A DNA stretch of 64,000 nucleotides from Rachycentron canadum (GCA_038496675.1 CM076651.1:9967429-10031428); one strand, 5' to 3'. Positions 1 to 14,576 are shown, counted from the stretch's first letter. The notes: generated by a model from the letters alone, not told the origin. Made by a program: numbers and translations.

Positions 1-3000
1 ACATATAAATATAATATATTTATTATATATAAAATATATATTTTCCAGGTAATTATATATCAAATCTATAATAAATTGGAACACGCAAGTGAAACAGAGT
101 TACATTTACACAACAAACTCAAATAATGTTCCTTAATAAAAAATGACAACATCTGCTTCTAACCTATTAGTAACTTAGCTTATTCACCGAGCAAAAAAAA
201 AAAAAAAGAAAGAAAATAGGGAAAACTAGAATGGCACAGTCTATTGTAGCTGTTGCATCCATGCAGTACAAAAACATTGACAGAATATTCCCTGACTGTA
301 ACTGCCATTATTCAGCTGAGACCAGATACAATTCACACTACTTTTCAAAGGGTGAAGGAACTGCCAACCCCTTCCCAGAAAACACAACATACACAAAGAC
401 AAACAAGAAAAATGCACATTTCCTCCAGTTGAAAACACATTTTGCCGTAGAAGTGTAGCCTGAGATACAGGCTGTCTTCAGTTTGACAGATCCTGCTTTT
501 TATAGATGACCTTCTCCATCTAAACAAAACATCACCATCTCCAGGTAATCCTATTTTATGTCACCAAAGTGTGAATATTAACAAAGCATACCACCACTTT
601 GATGAAGTGATTATGTCCCAGTGTCCCATTTCCAATTACAACACTTGCTTTTCTCTGAGAGAGATCTGTTTTTCTCTGTGACAATATCAACCTCTTCACT
701 GAAATCTAATAAAGCTACAACAAAACTGTTTTATTACATTTTATACTTTTTGAGATCCAGCTGAATATTTTTTTCAGTCTGTTAAATATTCTTTTAACTG
801 AATGTATTCAATAGATGAGGTTCATGCAAGTGCATGGAATGTGATTAAATTAATTGAAGCAACATCTATTCAGACTCAGACTACAGGGATGTGACTATTC
901 AGTGTTAAATGTTGCACAGTTCCTGTCTTTGTAATATCATTTGGTATTTGGAGGTTTTGAATAATTAAGGCAAAGCCTTTTAGAAATTGCATCTATAGAT
1001 TTTGTGATTCAGGCAAGAGGATGTGTATTAGAAAACATGTGGTTTCACACTTTGTTTGGTGTTCGGTTTGAGGCTATTAAGGATCCCGTTTGAATGATGG
1101 AACCTAAGGGGTTAACACTCGGTTATAACTACTCACGCTTGCAACCACTAAGAGCTTTCAAGAGATGAGCCATTGATTCCCTGGTGGCTCAATGCACAAC
1201 TGCACAGGCACAATACAGGAGGAGGAGAGTCACGTAGCAAAGATAATCCACTTTCATGGGCCAGAAAAAGCATTTGGATCACAACATACAGTTGAAAAAG
1301 AAGATTTGGGTAGAATTAAATGCATGTTTGTGCTAAAATTCTGGATGCAAAGTGCATCAACACTATGAAAAACTTTGCTAAAAGCTATGCTGAAACATAC
1401 CTCTCTTTGCTCTAAAAACACCATTCTCCCTGCATCTTTCATCCATTTGCAATCTATTCACATCCATCTCCTCCGCATATTCCCATGTCCACTTGTTCCT
1501 TTTAAATCCCCTGACTGATGAACAGCCCACCTCAAGAGAGGCTTCATGATATAACAGTTGTCATAGAGAAGATTATGTCAACCAGCAGACATCTTCATCT
1601 GTTGTCGTTCTTCATCACAACTCCCTGGTTGCTGCACTGTCACTTTATTCCCCCTCAAAATAGAAAACTTCACTGAAAGACAGGTTCAACACAAACACAG
1701 ACATACACATACAAATGCACAATGCTGCCAGAGAGCGCTCTGGGTGAAAATGCAGTTAGAGATAGAAGGATACGATTAAATACATACAAGGCATTGAACA
1801 TAAAGCTCACACTCTGCACTGCTGTGTTTTATTATTCCTACCTTGAAAATCTCAGTTGTTTTTTTTTTTTTTTTTTTTTTTTTTTTTGAGACTTTGGCTT
1901 TTTCATTAAAGCAAAAAAGAAACCTTTATGTGAAGATCTCACATTTAAGGAGGATGATATTAAAATGAATAGCGCAGCAATGATAGGCAAGGTCTCTGGT
2001 TGTTTTTATTTCAGAAGCTATCCTTGGCTCATTCTGTGCTTCATTCCATCAGCCACAGTTCAAACGAGTCAGTCTAACTGCTTTGATCCTGTCCTTAATG
2101 TCCACTAAAACAATAATACATCATATAGTCTGAGTGCATAACTCTCTTTGCATTTATCCCCACAGCAATATAGCAACAGTGTTGAGCCCTGAGGACGATC
2201 CTCTCTGATCTGCCACGTCCACTTTGACAGGATGCAATAAGATGAGACACTGAATGACAACACATTCAATAAATGAGACAGGAACCGCATGGACAAAGTT
2301 CAGTCTGTCCTCTAACCCCACCTATCGCTTACCATTTTATCAAGATGCCACCATTACAAGAAACACACATGGAGCTATTAAATGTAGTCTGCCTCCCTCT
2401 TTAATCTGTGGCCACAAGTCCACTAGGAGCTCTAATAAAAGCAAAGCTATAAAGTATAAATAAACTATAAATGCACAAATTAGCCCAACAAACAAAAAAA
2501 AACATACTATCATAACTGTAGACTGCTATGTAATGTTGAATAAATCCTCTGTGCTACAAAGTACAATAAAGGAGAAAGTCACATCTGGAGATCAGATTGC
2601 TGATTTTATCATACAGCCATTTGCCTGTTCTGTGAGGGCAGTAAATCACCTCTGATTGAATCTTATATGCAGCATGTGTTTAGAGACTGCAACTCCAAAC
2701 CCACCCATGGCATGATATTGAATGATAAAAAAGAAACAGACAACCTTTAGACTTTTGAGTGCTCAAAGAATGATGGATCCTTCATACAATGGAAGATGCT
2801 TTTATATGTTTTATATGAATCAATTTTCAGCTTTTAAACAGGAAACTAGTTCAGCATATTCAATTTTTAACAACCATGAAAAGATATCAAGAAGCTCTTT
2901 CTCCATTGAGCTATACATGAAAGGATGTGGCACTGGGAGGTAAACAGATCAGGATAATGATTTCTATATGTGGAGTTATGAAACTCTCACCATTTGCATT

Positions 3001-4399
3001 TCTATTTCTGTCAGCTCTCAGGCATGTCTCCATGACTGTCGTGGATTAACAGCTTCAGTGGGATGTTACCTCATCAAGCGGTGGGGTGGAGGTCACTCTA
3101 ACGTTGTTAGATGCAGGATGGAAGGGTCATACAATACTGTTGACAGGAAAAAGATAGGCCTATTCCCTGCCAAATAGACTGTCTCTATTGGGAAGGATGG
3201 AGAGAGCTGCAGTTTCTACAGACAGGATTAACCACATATTCTCACATCCTCTTGTAAGATATCCAATGAAAGGTTTGAGCACAGCTTTTTCCTTTGGACT
3301 AGTCTCCTGTAATGAGCATGTAATTATCTGAATATTCACTACAATAGTCAATTTGTTTCAAAAAAACAAAAGCAGTCAGAGAATTATTAAAGAAGAAGGT
3401 CAAAGTCATTGACCAGGAGGGGCTGCTGAAAGATCAAGGACGGCACCAACAATAAAAGCAATAATCAATAATGGAAAGAACATGTTATTTTTCTAGGCTA
3501 AGATTAGGAAACAGGACTCAATGCTGCATTATGCATTATAAAAAATAGCTATAGTGAGTGAGCCAGTTCAGCATACACTGATTGCAAACTCAGTGTGGAA
3601 AGAGTGGAAAGAAAGAAAGACCAAAGGCAGAGGTGGTGGAATGAAAAGGGAGTGGATCATCAAAGCTAAAAATATTTAAAAGAGGCGTGTTTAGAATCCA
3701 GAATAAGTCAAGGTTAAGACATACATGCACAGCACTGAAGGTAAGGTGAGCAGATTTCTGAAATGAAAAACCCTGATTTTGCCAACTGTTATACTGTAAA
3801 ATAGGAACTGGATACTAAAAGTCATGTGTTATACTGAACTGACTAGGGAAGCTTTGAGCTTGACTACATTCTGTGCAAATCTAGAGATAACTACTACAGA
3901 TAAGACTATTAAAATGTTTGACCCTCCTGTTCTTCCTCAGCCTGTTATCTTTCATTTGCCAGAGAACAACAGAGAATGAGCTTCTCATTGTGTTCCTTAC
4001 TTTTTGCTATATTTGTAGAAGAATCTTAATCAAGGGGAGTAAAAAAAAAACAAAAAAAACCAACTGGCAGTAAAATGTATAATTACACAAAATCTTTGTA
4101 TATAGTTGTTGCCTGTCATGTTAATCCTCCAGTGTCAATGTGTGCGTTTAAGCTTGTTTATCCATATATGCACTTCCATGGGACCCCTGCTATAAAGTGG
4201 GTGTCCCGGCCTAATCTCACTACTTTTGTTGTTGTGTTCTATAGGAGAGGGGAGCAACAGTGTCGTAAGCCAAAATGTCTTTTTATGTTCATGAGTTTAG
4301 ACGTACAGTTACTGCCATATTTACTTAAGATTTTTTTGTTACAGCTTTTCATATGCCTTCTCAACATCAAAAAATACAGCTACTAACCTCTTTATTAAT
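1..4399. other. Non-coding, no gene recognised
   Basis: AT-rich, only short chance frames with no known domain. Contains a poly-T run of about 28 bases near 1858-1887 and an AT-rich start (1-60). The 3' end of a neighbouring gene cannot be excluded, but nothing in the sequence shows one. Confidence 0.7.
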
Positions 4400-5330
4400 T
4401 AATAAGCTTGTCTATTTTAATTTTCTAGACAAATTTTTATTTTAATTTTAATACCTTGTTATAATAGTTTTATTGCAATAGTATATTCTTTTGTCCACAA
4501 TGGGACTATTTTTTTCTGTTTCTTTTTAGAGTTGATTGTTTTTCTGTGTGTAGAATAATGCTGCTTAGTTCTGTATTAAGTTCACCAATGTCCTGGTTTA
4601 GATTTATTTCTATTAATTTTCTTTCAGTTAATACTCTGTACTTGTTCCAATTGACATCTTCCACCTTCCTTCACTTCCACTTCTCTTCCATTTCCCTTCT
4701 TACATCTAAATCTATAAATATTGGTAGTGATCAGCTATCATGCTCCCTCCCTGAAAATTTCCCAATGAATTTTCCCAGTCAATGACTGTGATACCCAAAT
4801 GAGATCTATGCCTGATTCTGTGCTCAAATTCACTCTTGTTCACGTTACATCATTCAATTCCTCTAAGACTCCTATTTAAATCTTCTTCTTCACCCCACAC
4901 TGTGCTATGAGTATTGAAATCCCCACACCAGATAACATTACCTCTCCAATATCCCAGATTTGTTTCTAGCTTTCCTTTCTCTAGCTTTTTGGATAAATTA
5001 TATGAAATGAATGACCATGATCCAAATTTCAATAACTAATAGTTCTGATTCTTGTATTGTCATTATTTGTCTATAGTTTATAGAAGTTTAGGGTATAGTT
5101 TGATTTTGGTCATATTTTCTGAATACATTTGTCATCTTGCTTGGTCTTTAACTTCTCAATACAACCTTTAAACTCCAGACCGTTTGCTGACTTTATGATG
5201 GAATAATTTGCGAAGCTGCCTCAGAGGATCCTTCTCCTAGACTAAGATCTGCATGTATCTTCTCCCATGATAACTCTTTCATTTTTAGAAATTTAGTTGC
5301 CGCCTTGATTATAATTTTTATTTTTTATGT
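4400..5330 (-). pseudogene. Decayed non-LTR retrotransposon (LINE) endonuclease region
   Basis: Minus-strand translation at 5032-4850 contains GNVIWCGDFNTHSTVWG, the GDFN motif of the apurinic-type endonuclease of LINEs. Further along (4700-4840) SGIDLIWVSQSLTGKIHWEI matches the later endonuclease region, with a degraded SDHYPI-like site. At about 4550-4660 NWNKYRVLTERKL resembles the linker after the endonuclease. Frames are broken by stops and shifts. Similar motif spacing is known in I/Nimb- and Jockey-like LINEs; the reverse transcriptase is not visible. Outer borders are approximate. Confidence 0.72.
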
Positions 5331-6118
5331 CAGTTTATGACAGGCTGAAAATAACTAATCTGTCCATTGAAATCCCTGTATTCCAGTCCTGATCCTGGAC
5401 CTGTTTCATTCTTGCTCCTGTTTCACTTCTGTATGTTCTTACTGCCTTTGCATGTTACTTTTCAATCAGATTTTACCTGTTGAATCCCATCTGCCTGCTT
5501 CCTGACCGCATTACTACTGTGTGGTTTTCGTCCACAGTTACAACACTTTACTGTATCATTACTGCCACATTCTTTGTCTGCATGTTCTCCCTTTGCAGAC
5601 ATCAAATGTGTGTAGCTGTGTGTCCGTGTCTCTGGCATTTATAGTATCTGACTGGGGGAGGAATATATGCATGTACACTAAAGCTCATGCCCCCTACCAT
5701 TACTTTTCCAGGAAGCACCTCATCACTGAACTATAGCAGCATTGATTCACTGTCAACATTTTCCCTGTAACTGCCTGCAGTCGTATCATTTCTGAGTTTC
5801 TTTACACTTAATTTCTCCAGATTTTTTCTTATAAGGATTCCTGTTATCACTATACTAACTTCTTTCCTCTCACCAACAATTATTTTCCACTATTTCTTTT
5901 TTCATATCCTTTTTCTTTTATCCTGTGGCCCTCTTTGGTTGAGTCAAACAGAGATGGCAGTCAGAAGCGACATGATTGTGTGATGTATGAGTGAGTAATA
6001 TGATTGCTGGTCTGAAGATTTACGCTTAATCTGCGGATTTAACTACCAGATTTTTCTATTTTAATTTAGTGTGTCCCTCTGTTTTTTTTTTTTTTGTTTG
6101 TTTTTTTTTTTTTTTTAA
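5331..6118. other. Non-coding, no gene recognised
   Basis: Between the LINE and Tc1 relics. Mostly pyrimidine-rich sequence with T runs at 6080-6117. The first part may be more decayed LINE sequence. Confidence 0.6.
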
Positions 6119-6550
6119 TTTTCATATATAATGCTGTGCAAAAGTTTTTGGCACTAAAAATTTAAATGAAGATACTTTAAAAAAATAATGGCAGTTTTAT
6201 TTATCAATTAACTGAATATGAGGTTTTGAAAACAAGAAAAAAAAAATCAATCCAATATTTAAAGGGACCAATCTTTGCCTTTTAAATCAGCACCAGTTCA
6301 TAACTTACTACAGTTCTTTTGTGTCCGTGTCTTCTGTCTCTTCATGGGATCCAGACTGACACTATGATGTTGAGATCAGGGCTATGTGGGGGCCAGACCA
6401 TCTGCTGCAGGACTCTTTGTTCTTCTTGTCTCTGAAGATAGTTCATTATGACTCTGGCTGTGTGTTTGGAGTTGCCCTGTTGTCCTGCTGCAAGATGAAT
6501 CTGGTAATGATCAGACGCCTTCCTGATGGATAAGAATTTAAACATCTTGA
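6119..6550 (-). pseudogene. Tc1-type DNA transposon remnant
   Basis: The minus-strand frame 6545-6342 contains KHTARVIMNYLQRQEEQRVL and MVWPPHSPDLNIIVSVW, the C-terminal catalytic region of a fish Tc1/mariner transposase. The aspartate before KHTA is lost (GNSKHTA) and the Glu of the final DDE triad is changed (NIIVSVW instead of NIIESVW), so it is inactive. ATGCTGTGCAAAAGTTTTTG at 6131-6150 looks like one Tc1 terminal repeat end. The other end was not found, so the copy is truncated. Confidence 0.8.
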
Positions 6551-9500
6551 ATGCCTAGAAGTTTGCTCAGTTCTGTAAATGATAACACACAGGAGTCGTT
6601 TGATTCTCAAAAGAACAGAACAACTTGTTGTGTGGTGTTTGGTTCATTTAATATTTGTGAAAAAATGCATCTTTATATAAGATCACTATGCTTATGTTTG
6701 TGTTTATGTAGTTTAGTTGTTGTCTGCTTTGACAATGCTATGTCCTGCTGTTGATTGTATTATTATTATTTGCAGTGTTTATATATGAGGCACCCACTGT
6801 GGTCAGCTGTTTGATTATTGTTGGACATATGTTGTTTGTTTATTGGCATTGTGCTGTTGTCTTATTAATCTAAGTTTGTTCTACTGAGACAGTTTTTTAA
6901 TTACAAATAATTATCATACAGCTGGGTGATATGTCAATGCCATCAGCTTTTATCGCGATGTCTTCCTTTCATATCTCTGCTTTTACTGAGCTATTACAAA
7001 TCTATGAGCCAGGCTGATTTACAGTATTAGATTTTAGATGATTGTGGTATGATGAAGTAAATATGTTTTGTCAGGTATTTAATTTGCTGGATGAGCTAAA
7101 ACACACATTTATGTCTGCTAATCTCTTCTATAGCATCTATTGATTACAAAATTACTGACACCATTACGGGGGATTTCATCCATATCAACTACTTCTAATA
7201 TAGCCATATAATAGTCTGTTGCCTTTAGAAAGATTTGGATTTGGACCAGCATGACATTGTTCTGCCATTTGGGGTAATTTGTAGTCTTTTGGTTTGAGGC
7301 TTCAGTCATGATTAGATTTAATTTAAAGTTCGAGACATCATGGATAATAAACAATGACTATCTTAAGTACATTATATTTTGCAACCAGAGCTACCCGTGG
7401 TCAACCTGTGTGATTTCAGCTTTGAATGAAACACAGTCTCTCATGCATGGCATCATCTCTAAGCATCAGTTTAAAGGGCTTTTAATGTAGCTGAGCAAAT
7501 GTTTTATTTTGTGCTAGATCAGTTTTTCCCATAGGTTGAGACTTCACTTGTGGTGGTAGGTGGTCACCCAAATTATTTACTGTAGCTATAATTTACAGAT
7601 GTCCCCTAAACATCTCACAAAGGACTGAACCACCACAGACTAAAGGGAATCACATACAATTGTTCCTATAGCGGTTGAAGAGGGTAGTATTTGTATTGTA
7701 TATGTATTTGTGCTAACACAGACATTTAGTGCTATAAAAACAGAGCTGCTTTTGATCCTCTCTTGTTGCCATTTTTAAAATATACACACAATCCATTTAA
7801 CCATATCAGATTGAGTTGATAGGCAGCTACGTTATCTAGTATGAAAAAACAGATGATGGAACACGGGGGTTGTTGTGCTGTATTTTATGCTCTTGGTCTC
7901 ATGATTTATCACAGTGCTTTGCTGTGTTCTTCTGTGAAACATTTTTATGCCACTTGATCCAGTAAAAATCAGTTGCTTTGTCTTTGTTTTATATTTGATT
8001 GTACAAAACCAACAGTAAGACTTTTATTCGTGGTACATAGAGCCACTGTTGGTTGTTGTGTCCCCGATGAAAGCCAGGATAAGGCCAGAGTAAGACATGA
8101 ATGAGCGCTGTGGTACTGGTAAGAGCTCATATGGTGGGTGTGTGGAATATTAAACTGGGCAGACTGGTCCTCAGTAAGACCCTGAGCTCAGCAGACATGA
8201 GTGCACTGTTTGGTCGTGATCTGCAAGACACTGTCATTTTACTAGACAGTGAGAAGCTCTGTCTCCTGGATGAGCTCAGAGCTTTGGGGAGGTGTTGTGC
8301 CAGCAGCTTCCTTGACAAGCAACAAACAGATCTGAAAGTACAGAGACTAAACTGTGCAAGCAGCAGAATCACAAGAACTGAGAGCAAGGGTGAAGGACAG
8401 CAGTACTTAACCAACTCAGTGTATGCAAGTACCAACACTTACGCAACTAAGCACTGGATGATAATGTTAGCATTTGAGTTATTCAATTCTATTTCAAGCC
8501 TTGTAAGGATTACTGATGGGCCTGTCATATTTTTGGCAACACTATTCAAGAGGAATTATCTAATATGGGTTGTGTCATTAAGTGAGCAAGTAGGTTGAAA
8601 CAGAAGAAGCACAGCTGTTTATGTGTACAGTTATTTTATGTGCCTTGTGTCTAAAATAGCAGGCTTAAATGTTTTTAACAGTGGCAATCGTGACAGACAC
8701 CACAAGATACTGTGCACCTATCGCTTAAGACCGGGGAGATGGTCTTTCACTTTACACACACATGCAAACATGCAAGCAGACGCACGCACATAAACAATAA
8801 ATCTTCCTCTGATCTGTCTTTTATCAGCCACCGTACATGTAAACAGAGAAGGTGTGCTCCACTACACATTTTTGAAGGCAGATTGAGAGAAGCTGAAAAT
8901 GAAATATACATTCATCCTTGTTAGAAATAATCAACATCTCCAAAGGCAGGGAGGGTGATTCAAGCGTACGAGTGTGTGCGCGTGTGCAGCTGTTCCCTGT
9001 CATTGTCTGGTGAAAACGGCTGCAAATGTTAATCTTTCATGTGGCTAATGCAGGATTAACACCTCATTTTCTGCTCATAGATTTTTGTCCAAACAAAATC
9101 CTGATTGACTAAATGTAAACATATTTCCCATGTTTTTATTCTTAGTCTGTCATGTTTGATTTGTCTATTTGGCTGCGTCTGCTGTCAACATGCAGTAAGA
9201 ATTAATAATTCAGAACCACTTGCATCAAAGAAGACTGGACCGTTTATAACTACAAATGGCTTTATATTTGTTTTTGATGGGAAGAAAAAACGCTCTACTC
9301 AGCATTCAAGCAGCAGAAAATGCAGACGGTAACAGAACAGAACTCAGCAGACATGTTTCACTAGGATTTGGCATATATATAATGCACAAGGCAAGAAATG
9401 CCAGGGAATGTATGATTAATAAGAAACCAAAACACAGGCCAGGAGGTTGGGCTGGAGGAGGCGAGAGCAGCAGCAGCAGCTGTGTGTAGCTGTGGTCGAA

Positions 9501-12500
9501 GCAAACTGCATCACCAGACACAGAAGCAGTAATGACCATAGAGCCTGAACGAAGGAGGATTTTAAAGAGAAAATATGATGAAGATGATGTATGGACTGAT
9601 CCCAGCCAATTCATTTCATTACCGAATAGATGTCTTGTCCAATTAATCACTTACTAAAATCTTAAACTCCTTAACCAACAATATCATTTTAACCATGTTG
9701 GAGGCACATGCTCAGGTCAGTGAAGTGAGTCCAGCCAGGGAACATGTGTGCACATAGTACGCGCTCAATAACAGGCATGTAGAGAGGGCTGCTAAAGTGA
9801 CTGACATGACTAAAACTGTCAAGGATTTTTTCTCTTTACTGATGTCCCATTCCGCCCGGTGGTCAATCTGGATGTGTTTTTTCTTGTTCTAATGACATTA
9901 TTAAAGACGAACTGATCAGCAGCTGTGCTTCGTCGACTCAAGGTGACGCTTCTGAGCTTTACAACCATAACATCTGGGTTTCCAACTGAGCTGCCCCAAA
10001 GCTGTCCCTGATGCTTTTACACTTGAGAAAACCCTGATGCCTCCAGAGACGACTGGTTTGGTGTTTATGTGGCCAAAACCAGCTTTTTAATCTTTTTTTT
10101 TTTTTTTGTAATCTTTTCTGCTGCTTTGAAAGAAAGAAAATCCAGCACATTGCCTTTGCTCAGCATTACAAATGTTCTTCTGTTTCAAATGCATGGGCCA
10201 GACATGGTCATCCGAGCGCGGGCATGCCATCAAGCAGACCCCTTCTCAGATGACAAGACCTCCTCAATAAGGATCCCTCCTGGAGTTTGATCTTTATGCA
10301 CTGATTCCTCCTTCCTCACCTGCATTAGCTGCTCATGTGGACAAATACACATGATTTTGTCTCTCTCCCAGTCAATTTACTAGTAGACCACTTGCTATGC
10401 CAATCATCAACCCCCCCATGTAATTCAATAAACAGACCTGAGGCCCCCTGTTTCTGCTGCTTCTGCAGGGAACTCTGGCTAACTAGCAGACTTCAATCAA
10501 CTCTCAGGCTGTACCTTAGGCTCCTCAAACATAGCTGTCAGACTCTGTAGCCTTGAGAGACATGCTGGAGCCTTTCATAGCAGTGAGTTAGCAAAACACG
10601 AAATCCTCTTGACGAGCAAAGAGGGTTTGATAATTTCTAATGTTATCTCTGGTATTTTGAACAGCAATATGCTTGGTTTTAATGCATACCTGCAGGAAAA
10701 TACTTATTCAAAAAATTTTATACATAATTCAAGGTAATGTAATGGCATGTCTTCTCTAAAGGAGTCAAATCAGGTTAGCAAGCAGATGGAATATAAAGCT
10801 TTTGTAGTCTATTCCTAGTCACACCCCTCAGGAGCCCAATCCATCATCTGCTGATCTGTCTTCGAGTCTGCAGTAGTCCCTCCCTCTCATTAAGGAAATG
10901 AAAGCCTTAATTGGAGATTGTGTTAATTCTCTGACATGTTTGAAACTCTATCTCCCCTTCTCTTCCTCTAAATTAGAGACACACTTGACAAATTTGGGGA
11001 GGCAGCTCCACTGATGCATGTCCTGGTTAAATGTTTTCATCTTCGCCCACTTTCCACCACATTATGAGCCCAATGATTAATGCCTTCAAAACTTCCAAGC
11101 ATGCTGGTTCACCAAAACTAAGATAATCTTGTCAATAATTAGTACAGTGGCATCAGCGTACTGCTTCAGTCATGTAAGACACACTTGTATAAATATAGTG
11201 CATCTGCACATGTGAGAATGGGCCAGGTTCAACAGTCCCAGTGTTCAGACGCCATTCGCTTCTTTTCACCTTTAATACTAAAACGGCATCATCATGCTTT
11301 GTGTTTCGCTGCTTGAGGCCAGAGAATGACAGTGTGACAAAGCACCTCCAATAAGACAAGAGGGAAGAGTTTGGCCCACCCTTGTGTTACCGACATAATG
11401 CCTACAATAAACCTAATAGGTGATAAATACAATGTTTGTCTATGGTGCGATGCATCCGTGGGATCAAGCTAGGTGGCTCTTGTCAGTTGTTCAAGACCCT
11501 GATTCCACATAAACAATGTACCTGATTAAAATGCTATTCATTCATGGAAGGCATTAAATAATAACACGCCCAACTGTTTTTGTGCATCTTGTAATTTGAC
11601 GCAGTGAGATACCAGTGGCTGGCTGACTGCCTGTGGTAGATGCATCTGCTGCAATATTAGAGTCTTGAAGAGATGATTTTAGTATGGAAGGTGCTCAGTT
11701 AAAGAGCAGCCATTATTGCTGATGTTATGTCAGACTGAAACGTTGCTTAAGCAACATTTAAAGCAAGTCTACGGGTTTAGTTATAGTTTATTGCAGATAG
11801 ATGTCTGTGTATATGGTAGTAATAAGTAATAATAATGTAATAAGAAACCAAACTTGCCAAAGATGCTGTGTATTTGAGGTTATTTACAAATCATTACATA
11901 GTTTGTTCACCAGAGAGCACTGACAAGTTTGTTTTTCAACTGCTAAATGTAATGCTCAGTACATAACTAAAAAACAAATTTAAGGAATCTTTAATCTTCA
12001 TTTCATCTTCCAATATTTTTTATTAATTGTTTATCTGTGAAATGGAAAAAATGCATCATAGTCCAAGAGACATTCATCTTCGAATGAAAAAATTGCATTG
12101 GAGAAGCTGGAACAACAGAATCATTGAAGCAGTAAACTGACTGTCAGAATTGGTTTTGAAATTGATTTTCTGTTGATGATTTCATCTCTGAAGAGATCCT
12201 TACCAAAAATGTTTATGCTAAAAAGTGACATGTCATTAATATATATCACTATTCAACTACTCTGAGTTCTCGATAATTGGTATCAGCCTTAGAAACCCAG
12301 TAACAGTTGGGCTATTGAACTGAAACAGCTTGTCTGAGCATTGATGCATTCAGCTGTATGGAGCAGTGGAGTACCAAACGAGAGCTGGATCCATCACATT
12401 TTTGGATATTTATATTTAGATGTCAGGTTTGGCTCAGAGGGCTGTACTTGGGATGATCTGGGCTTAGAGTCAGGTCCACTTAGTATCTTTGGACCAGTTT

Positions 12501-14334
12501 TTTTTCCCAGCTTGGACGATTTTGGCACATCCTTCACTACTGGGCTGTCATGAGTCTGGTAATCACAGGAACTGGATTTAGGTCTGTGTTGGGCTGTCAG
12601 TTTACACGTGCTCACTACATTATTCAGGATGAAGAGTGGGCCTTTAACAGTGCACCAAAATCAAAGGGAAAGAAACATTAGTCCGTAAAGCATGACGGTT
12701 TAACAAAAGCCAACATGATGGGATCAAGCCTGACTTGTGTGTTTAACCTTAGTAGCTACCAGGCTCTGGTTTACCACCCCAAAATCTGTGTGGCTATTTA
12801 GCATATGAATGATGAGCTATGATAAAAGGAGTTTAGAGAGACTGACGAATGTGTGGCTTTGAAGCGGTTGTTGTGTGATCATGTGCAGATGAGAGCGTGG
12901 GAGGTGTTGTGTATAAATGTGTGTGTGTGTGTGCATGTGCGTGTGTGTGTGTGTGTGTGTGTGTCTGTGTGTGTGCATGTGCGTGTGTGTGTGTGTGTGT
13001 GTATGTGTGACTGGAACTGTTTGCTAATGAGGGTGACATTTGTGCGCACAGTGAGAGGTTTAACCACCAGCATCTGGGGTTTCTTACTCTAAACCCTAAA
13101 ACCAGAAGAGGTGAGAATCAAACTCATCCTGATGGTTTAGTCCGAGTGAGTGTGTGTGTGTGTGTGTGTGTCAAACCGAGGACATCACTCTCCACTCACT
13201 CCACAGGATTTCAGCACTCTGCACATACACCATGGATTCATCACCCTAGCAACCAGTCAATTGAAAGATGATGAATCATGCCAAAGACTGCTAATTTCTT
13301 TGCAGTTGTCAAACATAAACAATGGGCCGTAAGACAGAGTCACAGAAACGTCACCACAGACAGAAGTGTGTGTGTGTGTTTGTGTGTGCATTTCTGTATG
13401 TGTGTGAGAGAGAGAACTTAAGGATACCATAAAGGGACAGAAAGGAAGAGAGGCAAAATCATGGCTAATCAGAGGATAATGATAGCAAGAGAAGAGAGAC
13501 TTATTGTTTATACCCCTGACTGACCGGAGGGAATCTCTGCATCAGTCTGCAGAGGATGTTCATTTTTAATTTGTCACAATACAAATTGGTATTTTGGAAA
13601 AGAAACTTTGTTTGGCGATGCCTGTTACATGCAGATTTCACCTGCTGTACATTTGATTGCACGCTAGGCATCACAAGCTGTATAGAGATGCAAAATAAAG
13701 GTCCAATCACAAATCCGTTCCAGACTCACAAAGCACAGTCTGACAAATACTCCGACGTGATAATTTCAGGTGGATGGGGATGGTGTTGACGTGTGTAGCA
13801 GTATCTAGTGTGATCTGATTTTCTGCAGGGCTGCAGAGAATAAAGCTTCAACGACACCTCTGACCTCATCGTCTCTGCACTTAAAGGTGACTGCATGATG
13901 ACTGAATGAACGGCTCCTGACAAACAGCATGAGGCGGGAGTCTGAGAGGTCCATCTGACATACATCCATTAATTTTATTAATAAAATGGTGCTAACTAAT
14001 GCAGCAACAAAATGCAAATATTGCCTCAGTTGATTGCTTTAGAATCAATAATGATGCAGAATGTGAACGATTTTCTGTGAAGCAGTACACCGAAGGTTAA
14101 CAGCTCCCACTGCTGGTGGACAGGTTGAGAGCATGTTCAGTGTCAGAGATTTCTACTCAGCTGCCTTTTGTATGATGTTTGATTAAATTACAGTCGTGTT
14201 CACAGCTTTGAAGTACAGGCAAAGGAGGGAGTCTTTTATTTGGATGTGCAAAACATGGAACTATCTCCTTTCTGCGCTGGCATATTAATCTTTTTGTGTG
14301 ATTATATCTAAACTTGAACTTAACCCATGTTGTC
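6551..14334. other. Non-coding stretch, one chance 165-codon frame
   Basis: No recognisable gene. A 165-codon plus-strand frame at 8101-8598 shows no known motif or splice context and is open in part on the opposite strand. A segment at about 6918-6975 (GCTGGGTGATATG, TTTATCGCGATGTC) resembles a common fish GGGCGATAT repeat, weakly. GT repeats lie at 12.9-13.4 kb. Confidence 0.65.
12920..13003. repeat. GT microsatellite (interrupted)
   Basis: Two GT runs separated by GTCTGTGTGTGTGCATGTGC; further short GT runs lie at 13150-13171 and 13367-13388. Confidence 0.95.
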
Positions 14335-14467
14335 GTTAGTGCAGCACCAGAAAATTACTGAAAAGCAAACTGGTGCTGAAATGATTTGTCAACAATTATC
14401 GATCATCAACCATGTGATGAAAAAATATTATGAATTTATCAAAATAGTTAGTAATAATAGTCTGTTG

Positions 14468-14470
14468 ATT

Positions 14471-14533
<63 letters not shown>
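14468..14533. repeat. AATC tetranucleotide microsatellite
   Basis: About 15 uninterrupted units of AATC/TCAA. Confidence 0.97.
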
Positions 14534-14576
14534 TAATCCTTGTAGTGCTGCAACAGATGCTTGACAATTGAATATT

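Noticed and set aside
9306..9650. 114-codon minus-strand frame
   Set aside because: Low-complexity Ser/Leu/Pro composition with no motif and no splice context; likely chance.
12833..13092. Frames rich in Thr-His or Val-Cys
   Set aside because: Translations of the GT/CA microsatellite.
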